The notes under the pieces: generated by a model
What the model was told of the DNA's origin: nothing
The model's database searches: none
The model's input: only the letters and a program-made list of their open reading frames with translations
DNA from: Periplaneta americana
Taxonomy: Eukaryota; Arthropoda; Insecta; Blattodea; Blattidae
Length of the DNA: 64,000 bases
Assembly: GCF_040183065.1 (NCBI RefSeq)
Contig: NC_091132.1
Span: 163,296,102-163,360,101 of the forward strand
Direction: 5' to 3'
In this document: piece by piece, positions 56,089 through 64,000 of the stretch
How positions within the stretch are numbered: position 1 is the first letter of the stretch
Layout: each line of letters begins with the position of its first letter
Position numbers and translations under genes: made by a program

Positions 56089-58021
56089 CTAGTGGCTTGT
56101 GCAGGAAATGCTGCAAACTAAATTCATTAGACGATCAAATAAAATTTTTTCAGGTTTATTTTCAATGAAAAATACCAGACATTTTGAAAGTTATTTACTT
56201 CCATAATAATGAAACATACTAACTCTGAATGTTTTTATGCCAAATACTTTTTCTTGAACCGATGTATCCTATGTATCTTGCGTTTCAACGCGAAAACGCA
56301 AGTAACAATGTCAGAGCAACCAGTGGGTTTTTCATGTGAGAGTAAAGAAATAGCTATTACAGGTCACTGTGGATTGTAAAAGTCAGGTTTGCTATGCTTT
56401 CGAAGAATAGACGTAGCATTTTGGTATAGCTGCTGCGTGTAGAGCTTGAAATTTAGAGGGTAAAATCATTTTATCCTGCTAAGAGATCTTGCTGAAATGA
56501 TCGAGAGTCTACAAAATTTTGTAGGCCTCGTATTTTATCAGTAAATAATACCGTCTTTCTCAGGAACTGTAATTTTTGCGCTCTCTCGATCCAATACCGA
56601 AGAGGATGACGCATATAAGTATCTACACCACGCCGGCATTAAGTATATGAAAAAGACCCAACCCCACTTCATTAATAACTATAAAAGAATTTGATTTTTA
56701 ATAACAATATTATTATCTTACGTAAGTTTTGTAGTTTTATATATATAATAGCTGCCTCTCAGTAAATTATAGAAATGAAAATCTAATTTAACACATTCTC
56801 TTATATAACCCCAAAACGTTTCATTTTCATATCATCAGTATAGCATTAATATGTATAATTAATGAAAAATAGTCACATCATGGCATTAACTGTAATGAAA
56901 TTCCACTTCTACTCTATTTCCAACTAAAGATTGAAGTAGACGTAAACAAAACCGAAATGTATTACTCCGCAATCGCAAGCTAGCTACCAAAGCAGCCACC
57001 CAGGGCGCATTATTTTCAGCAAGTGAGCACGCAGGGCAGCCACCGTCTGATATATTGCAGACATTTCAATACATTCATTGAACTAACCCGTAAAATGCTC
57101 ACAGACGGTTAATATTTATTATTTATCTACTGGGAATAGTGGATTTTCATTTTCTGTAGATTCGTGATTAAATGTTATTCTTTGAAGAGTGGAGAATTTC
57201 TTTAATTCTACAGAAATTTATTTGAGGTTGGCAACACGAATCTCGCACTGTGTTATACCAGCTGTGCTGATGTGCTCTGTGAAGCTGCAAGTCACCTTGG
57301 GAAGGATTTAATGCCTATTACACATGCGCGTTGCCATAATACACGTTACAATGATTTAACACGGAATGTCTGAACCTACTAATATAAACATGTATTCTCG
57401 TATTCACTCATATTCCATGTATATTATAAAATTTATTATTTTAGAAGGAACTATTTTAATATGAGGAAGAAGATGACAAGCATGAGCTTGGAGGTGTTGT
57501 GCATCCAATAGCCAATGAGGAACCATTATGGCACGTGTATTTATTTACATTTACTTCAATCTTTAGCTGGAAAGAGAGTAGTGATAATAATGTCAACAAA
57601 CCATATATCAAGTTTTGTAGATTTCAATATTCAATTCACAGCTATACTCAGAAAATTACACACCGCAGAATCAGACCTGTAAATTATTTTCAGCAAGTCT
57701 TCAAGATTTTAATAACCAATGGAATTTTAACTCTAAATATGTCAGAAATCCTACAGGTCATGGCCTTCGTGTAATAGCTATTGTTTATTGTAGCGTGTAT
57801 TTTGTTTTATTCTGAAATCACAGCCGTGCTGAAATGCAATTAGTTCTCAAAACTGAAGGAAGATGGATTTTGGAAAATAGGAAAAAATAATGTAGGAAAA
57901 TTGATATTTCACTGAAAACTACTATTTTTCTGAAAAACTTTGGTTTCCAAGCTTCATTTCTTAAAATTCATTCAGCCCTTTTCCCCTAATTTCCATTACC
58001 AGTTCAAATTATATATATAGA
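56089..58021 (-). mobile_element. Non-autonomous Helitron in gene D intron 3
   Basis: Read on the minus strand, the element starts TCTATATATATAATTTG and ends CTAG. A short hairpin (TGCAG, CATTTC, CTGCA) lies 7 bases before that end. It sits between A and T with no target duplication, and the gene C paralog is continuous across the site (GTCGTA, then GGTTGTTATAA). These are the standard Helitron signs. No Rep/helicase protein is present. A 91-codon frame at 57499-57774 has no known match. Confidence 0.75.
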
Positions 58022-59499
58022 TACGACTAACCTAAATGAACGAAGGTTAGTAAAAGTCCAAAACGATTTGAAAATGGAGGAAAAGTAATTTGCACAGTGT
58101 AAACAACAATGGAAGACATTACCTCAATTGTGAATATTCAGGAGGACTTGTCCTCCTATTCAGTTACTCACTTACGGCCTTAATTATTCTATTTTTCAGA
58201 GTCCAGTTGCATGTTATTATTCCCAATTCTGTCTGTTGGTTTACTCTGAGAGTTTGAACTCGATGTAATGATTAAATTATCTTCCCCATGTAACAGTGTG
58301 AAGTTGTTACTGCAGATAGGATAAGAATGGCATTGGAATTCTGAAGGAGATGTGGGGCTTGGTATTACATCTGCGAACTGTAGAAGCGCCGAAAAAATCG
58401 CTGTAATAAATAATTGTGATTTTGTCACAGTGAGAATTTAGTCTTCAGATGATTCTTGGCGATTGTAGGGAGGAAAGAGATATTTCCTATCTGTAGATTC
58501 TCAAGTCCTCTAGAACTCAATATCACTGTATTCAACATATCTGTGAACAAACCACGATGAATACCCATCTTTGTCATGAGCAGAAAGATGTTTATGTTTA
58601 TCACTCTTCTCCAAATTGAATTGATATGCCAGTGCCTTGCTTTATCTGAACAATAGTGATTAGCGTGGAGTGCAAACTGAAGAAAAAAACACGCTCTGAA
58701 CTATGATCACCATATGTGGGCATATATATTCGTTCAGGAATATTTGCGAATGATTAAGAGATTCATTCATGGAAGAATATAGCGGCAACATAGCTTCACT
58801 AACAAGGAAATACTGACATCAACCTTGTGAGATGCACCTATATTAATTAGATCTCAGTATTGTTGACTTGCAACATAAACTTGCAACTGTCTGGACTCTG
58901 AAGCTGTCAAATATACATAGAACAGTCACCACCACTGAGAGTCTCTTATCGGGCAGAGATGGCGGTATCTCGGAGGTTTGATTCTGCAACTGTATTCGCA
59001 GTTGGATCCAGTGACAAACCACTGACACAGAGAAATTCACAAGACTTCAAAGCACAACCCATCAATACTATGAAATAGTCATCGTGAAATATGACGTTAA
59101 TGCACATCTGCCAACTACTGACGTCCCAAGAAATAGGCGTCAATGATGTGGATTTCAACTATCAAAAGAATTTAAAAAGGAAAATTAGGGAAATCTAAAT
59201 AACTGTATTGCCTACACCAGACACAAAACACAAGTTTACACACCGACTACCGAGTAACTCTATACTTGGCTGGTAATTAAATTAGAAGTAGATATTGTAA
59301 GAATTATCAATAGTGATTAAAACTCAAAACTGACATGATTTAGTAAACATTCAGCATCAGTCTGTAGGAGAAAAACTGAATTGAATAAATTTACGAAGGA
59401 CTACAGGAAAAAGAATTGGACAGCATGAGAGATAAAATTCTTTCCCTGGTGACGTGAATCTAGAATCAGTATCAGCCAGTACATAACAGATAGAGAAAC

Positions 59500-60033
59500 T
59501 ATAGATCTAGATTCATATTCCGGGCTGAGAGGCCGTGGTCTGTTTGGTTTTCTACCAGACGGTTTCTCTGCAACTGCGGCAGACATCTTCAGTGGAGTGG
59601 TATCCGAGGTCGCAAAACTCTTCTCGGCGTACCTGAGGCAATTGATCCTGTGGCTGGTTGTGCGGGCATATTTATAGTGCAACTAGCGGGCCAAGGCCTG
59701 TTGTCGCTGTGGTCTGTGCCACTTTGTTCGCTGCTCCTGTTCTGGGTTCCGCCCTTCTGTTGTAGTGGTGACCAGGTACCAACACTTGTTTAGCTTTACG
59801 CCTTCTTCCTTGCGATTAAAGTTGTTGTCATGTTCATAGATTTCAATCGCTTCTCTATGTAGACGGGGCAAGAAGTGTGTCGTCATGCTCAAGATGTGAG
59901 TGTCCTTAAATCGTATGTTGTGATCACCCTCTTGATAGGCATGTGCTGCCGATTTGTCGATCTGTCCTAGGCGGCTTCTCAGCCCGGAAAATGAATCTAG
60001 ATCTATAGACAATGGCTGTGAAAGCTTAGACTA
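59500..60033 (-). mobile_element. Penelope-like fragment (C-terminal end) in gene D intron 3
   Basis: The minus-strand frame at 60012-59683 includes SAAHAYQEGDHNIRFKDT, then REAIEIYEHDNNFNRKEEG. This is the typical end of a Penelope protein after its GIY-YIG domain. Both ends carry the inverted repeat ATAGATCTAGATTCAT plus CCGGGCTGAG. The target duplication AGATAGAGAAAC lies at 59488-59499 and 60036-60047. It lies just outside the exon 3 donor. Confidence 0.78.
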
Positions 60034-60079
60034 CAAGATAGAGAAACATCGACCAACACGCTTCATAAATTTCACTCAC

Positions 60080-60217
60080 CTCTGCCTCACTTTTCATGAT
60101 GGGAAAGTCAATTGGCACAGGAGATGCCTCAAATGTCATCTCTGACTTCAGATCATAGCTGTGATCCACATATTCCGTCCTTATATCGGTCATGTCCAGA
60201 TCTAATACATTTCCTTC
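60080..60217 (-). CDS. Zinc-finger gene D, exon 3 (46-codon IKTE exon)
   Basis: A 138-nt phase-0 exon between a GCAG acceptor and a GTGAGT donor. It encodes EGNVLDLDMTDIRTEYVD, then DLKSEMTFEA, and ends PIMKSEAE. The conserved IKTECMD has become IRTEYVD, so the first SUMO-type lysine is lost while LKSE and MKSE remain. The other copy, 3.6 kb upstream, keeps IKTECMD. A Penelope-like fragment has inserted about 45 bases beyond the donor. Confidence 0.75.
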
Positions 60218-60384
60218 CTGCAAAAATATACAACATAATAATAATGTCATATAACATAAGTCTCTCAAAAAAAAAACCACTGACTGTTTTCAAAGTGTAT
60301 TCAATCTATTAATAATCCTGATGTAAAGGAGTTCACGAGTACTCACTCCAATATCAGTAGTGAAATCATTTGTATCGAAAGTCG

Positions 60385-61820
60385 GAAGCATCCAATGAAG
60401 AGTCGCTGTTGTGTAATCAATAAGTTGGATGACGTAGGAGGGTTATATGACGTCACGAATATCCTCACGTTACTTTGCAAGTAGAAAAAACTGTTTTTAT
60501 AAAATTTTGGTAATTTAACTTACCGAAAATTTGTTGTTCCGTGTTGATGTAAATTCTGGGTGTTAGTGGTATACAGCAGAGCCTCTATTATCCGTGGTAA
60601 TGAAGGGGGTGGACTGAACGGTTAATCGAAAAAGTCGGATAATCGATACCATAAAATATTTTCGTGAATTAAGTGGATAATAATTGCACTTTTTCAATTT
60701 CCTCCATGGTCTTGTGTTCAACATACTAGGTATTTCTCTCATTTAAGTGTGGTTGTCAACGACAAGTTTTTAAGGGGCAAGGAAATTCCTTGTAATGACT
60801 GTCAGCGGAAAGATAGGAATAGTACAGGTCTCGTGTTGTAGACTTACGTACTTTGTACACTTTATTGTTGATTTGTATTAATTCTGGCACAATTGTAACA
60901 TCAATCTCGTATTCTGATGCGAGATCAGCCACAGTTTCTCTTTCCCAAAACCACTCAATTGTTTGCACATTTTTCCGATACTTAGCACAACACGTTTTGT
61001 TTGAAAATACTTTATAGACAGTAGAAGTGATACAGTACGGTGACTCGAACAGTAGGCCATACTGTGTAAGTGTCAAGGCTTGTAATAACACTAGCTAGAA
61101 AAAGAAAACGTACTGGTACTAATAAAATGTGCAGTAGTACGTACTTCATATGTTTCTGTAGAAAAAAAAAAAAAAAAAGAAGGAGGAAGGGAGAGAAAGG
61201 CAGTTGGATATTCCGACAATCGGTTAATAGGGTGATGGATAATCGGGGTTTTACTGTATGTCCATAGCACAGGTATGCTTTTTTAATGGTGTTTATAAAG
61301 TCGAAAAACATCTGGTGAGCTTGTGTTCTTCCATTTGCACTCTCAAAATGGCGCTATGACAACTCGAATACACAGTATGTAGATCCTCACTTTTTACTGT
61401 TTTATCTGGTAAACTAATAATTCTTGTTCGATGCATCCATTTACAGTACTTTCGTTGTCTGTGTCGATGGGTTTACATAATTCACGGAAGTTAAAGTTCT
61501 TTCGTGATGCACTAGCCATCGTAAGATTACTAGATTACTAAATCCTTCAGTCTAAAGGAAGTAGTATAGTGAATCGATTCAATACACGTAAACATGACAA
61601 TTGATAGCAGATAAGCGGAGTAGCGCAATCTTTTGGCTATATATCGAATTATATTTTTTGGCTTGAATAATACAAGTTAACTAATTGATAATTTATTTGT
61701 GAGGTTAATTGTGTTTAGGTTAATAGCAAACTAATGAATTCAGTTGTGTTATATAATAATAATCTTAGATATTTAATGGCTTAGGGATTAATTGACATTA
61801 ACTGTGTCTAAGTATAATTG
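60385..61820 (+). repeat. Repeat module copy in gene D, right end missing
   Basis: The left end is clear (GGATGACGTAG, TATGACGTCAC). It is interrupted by the pogo-like element and stops near 61820, where the duplicated exon 3 block begins. Confidence 0.45.
60574..61256 (-). mobile_element. pogo/Tigger-like DNA transposon relic
   Basis: The ends are CAGCAGAGCC with TTATCCG, and the complement CGGGGTTTTACTG, flanked by TA on both sides. The empty site in gene C reads directly through. The minus-strand frame near 61060-60850 includes ERETVADLASEYEIDVTIV and NNKVYKV. It resembles the CENP-B/Tigger N-terminal helix-turn-helix. No DDE part remains. Confidence 0.68.
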
Positions 61821-62990
61821 AGTAAACAATGTGAGGTTGCTACTGCAGAGTGGAGGAGAATGACCCAAAGGAGCGATTTTGCGATTTTGTCAGACTGTCA
61901 TTTTGTCTTCAGATGATGCTTGGCGATTGTAGGGAGAAAACGTAAGTCTAGAACCAGTTAAGTTTCCTATCTGTAGATTTCCAAGTCGTCTAGGACTCAA
62001 TATCACTGTAATCAACGTATCTCTGAAGAAACCACGAGGAATACCTATGATTGTCATGAGCAGAAAGATGTTTACATTTATCACTCTTCTGCAAGTTGAT
62101 TTGATATGCCAGTGCCATGATTTATATGAAAAATAGTGATTAGTACGGCATGCAAACTGAAGGAAAAACATGATCAGAATTGTCATCGCCATTAGTGGAA
62201 ATGTATATTCGTTCAAGAGTATTTTCGAATGATTAAGAGAATCATTCATGGAAGAATATAGCGACTGCATAACTTCACTAACAAAGGATTACCGACGTTA
62301 ACCTTTTGAGTTGCAACAATATTAATTAGATCTCAGTTATGTTGACCTGCAACATAACCATATGACTTGCAATTGTCTGGACTCTGACGATGTCAAATAT
62401 ACGTACAACATTCGACACCACTGAGAGTCTTATGTCAGGCAGAAATGGCGATATCTCGGAGCTATGACCTTGAAACTGTAGTCACAGTTGGATCCAGTGA
62501 CAAACCTATCACACAGACAAATTTACAAGACTTTAAAGCACACCCCACCAATACTCTGAATTAGTCACCATGAATTGTGATGTTCATACAGATCTGCCAA
62601 CTACTGGCGTCCCAAGAAATACGCGGCTATGATGTGGACTTCAACTATCAAAAGAATTTAAAAAGGAAAATTACAAGTTACCTAAATAAAAGCATTCCAT
62701 ACACCAGCCGGAAAGCACAAGTTTACTCATCAACCACCAAGTAACTCTATACTGGACTGTCAATTAAATTAGATGTAGATATTGTAAGATTTATCAATTC
62801 CAATAGCCTTTAAAAAATTCAAAACTGATATGATTTAGTAAACTTTCAATATCAGTGTGTAGGAGAAAACTAGAGTGGAAAAAATTCACGAAGGACTACA
62901 GGACAAAGAATTGGACAGCATGAGACTTAAAATCGTTCCCCTGGTCACGTGAATGTAGCAGCCACATCTGCGTTAAAATAAGAACCGACA
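61821..62990. other. Second copy of the exon 3 flanking block in gene D
   Basis: This aligns with 58260-59480 along its length and carries the second exon of the IKTE type at its right. No gene lies within it. Confidence 0.55.
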
Positions 62991-63022
62991 ACCTTCATAA
63001 ATTGCACTCACCTCCACCTCCC

Positions 63023-63694
63023 TTTTTTTTTTTTTGTATGTATGTATGTATTTATTTACACTGCAAGTGGGCAAGCACCCGGTGGCAGTGGTATATACAA
63101 TATTAACAATACACAGTTAAAATGATAAGCAATACACAATAAAATTTACAATACATAATAAAATTTACAACACATATACAATTTTATACACAATACAATA
63201 AGAATACACAATACAATTTAACACAATAATAATAAAACATAAAATAAAACACCTAATTTTACAACACAACCTACATGATTATGTATAGGTCCTACATAAT
63301 TTTCAATAGTCTTTCACTTTACTCTCATCTCATTCCCTGTAGTGGCACTATGACGCATTTCACTGACACTCTGTAACACATTTCGCTGACACTATAGAAC
63401 ACATTTCATTGACGCTATAAATTATCACTGATCGGAACTGTTCACTGCACTGTAAAACCATAACTTCACTGACTCACCTCGCTTCACTGATACAACAGTT
63501 CAAATAAGTCAAATAATTGCATTCTTATGCATACTGTACTTATAAACAGAACTACATTTAAACTAAACATTTCTAGTCTAAGGCCCTCTTACACGCTATT
63601 TTTAAATAATTTACAATTCAAACCAAGGAAGTAAACTCGTCAGGCTAGATAAATACATGCCACCTTAAAAAATTAAATGTTGAATGTACCTTAA
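63023..63694 (-). mobile_element. Retroelement insertion inside a coding exon of gene D
   Basis: The insertion separates the exon (ATG-AAA at 63696) from its last codons and donor (63006-63022). On the minus strand it ends with CATACATACATAC and a run of A, a retroelement 3' end. Next to the tail lies CACTGCCACCGGGTGCTTGC, resembling the 3' end of insect LINEs. Most of the rest is AT-rich with no frame. A target duplication is hidden by the A run. Confidence 0.62.
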
Positions 63695-63821
63695 TTTTCA
63701 TGATGGGAAAGTCAATTGGCACAGGAGATTTATCATGTGATATCTCTGATTTCAGACCATAGCTGTGATCCATACATTCCGTCTTTATTTCAGTCAAGTG
63801 CTGATCTAATACATTTTCTTC
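63690..63821 (-). CDS. Zinc-finger gene D, extra IKTE exon, split by an insertion
   Basis: A third-exon type sequence with acceptor TTTTGCAG above 63821. It encodes EENVLDQHLTEIKTECMD, then YGLKSEIS and PIDFPIMK. Just before the expected KSEAE ending it is interrupted by a retroelement at about 63023-63694. The lost last codons and the old GTGAGT donor survive on the far side at 63006-63022. A possible substitute donor, GTACAT after an AAG codon, would end the exon at 63690 with 44 codons in phase 0. Whether this exon is still used cannot be told. Confidence 0.5.
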
Positions 63822-64000
63822 CTGCAAAATATACAGTATAATAATTACGTCATATAACATAAGTCTATCGCGAAAAACCACTGACTGTTTAGAAAGTGTG
63901 TTCAATCTAATATTCATCATGATGTTAAAGATTTCATGTGTAACCACTCCAGTGTCAGTAGTGAAATAATTTATATGAAAAGTCGGAGGAATCCAATAAA

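Noticed and set aside
57499-57774. 91-codon open frame inside the Helitron
   Set aside because: No family resemblance. The element is non-autonomous.

Overview
The window is AT-rich, intron-bearing animal DNA packed with transposon remains. It looks like a large insect genome. A cockroach such as Periplaneta is my best guess, from the style of the zinc-finger genes (N-termini like MDVIKMERE) and of the tRNA-derived SINEs; this rests on memory and was not checked. I see no operons, no rRNA or tRNA genes and no CRISPR array.

The backbone is a head-to-tail array of four related C2H2 zinc-finger genes, all on the minus strand, called A to D here. The shared plan is: a short exon starting MDVIKMERE; two homologous 46-codon exons carrying the motif IKTECMDHSY; a 24 to 28-codon exon; and one long exon with all the fingers. 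Every internal junction has an AG acceptor, a GT donor and matching phase (0, 0, 0, then 2). Gene A (5877 to 2252) lacks its finger exon, which lies left of the window, and has a stop in exon 1. Gene B (22578 to 10510) is complete, about 519 residues with 12 fingers. Gene C (41570 to 32110) has a shifted first exon, three worn fingers, and a tail of dead fingers that has amplified into an 81/82-bp satellite. Gene D (63821 to 50675, start beyond the right edge) has 17 fingers and the best-preserved array, but an upstream duplicate of its third exon is split by a retroelement.

Introns and spacers hold many mobile elements, most recognised from termini, target duplications or empty sites in a paralogous unit: a PIF/Harbinger relic (772-2153), tRNA-derived SINEs (3742, 12105, 20490, 33222, 46796, 49800, 52650), a P-element-like relic with a THAP segment (7445-8771) and two short derivatives, a TTA-flanked element (14402-15261), RTE-like LINE pieces (15922, 28541, 53910), another LINE 3' end (29290), a Crypton-like recombinase fragment (38497), Penelope-like pieces (43589-45270, 59500-60033), a hAT element (45371-46641), a DD41D Tc1/mariner (48197-49683), a Helitron (56089-58021) and a pogo/Tigger relic (60574-61256).

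The genes probably encode nuclear DNA-binding proteins. The acidic N-terminal exons are rich in psi-K-x-E (SUMO-type) motifs. The finger scaffold is nearly constant while the DNA-contact positions vary, as expected of a young, expanding transcription-factor cluster.
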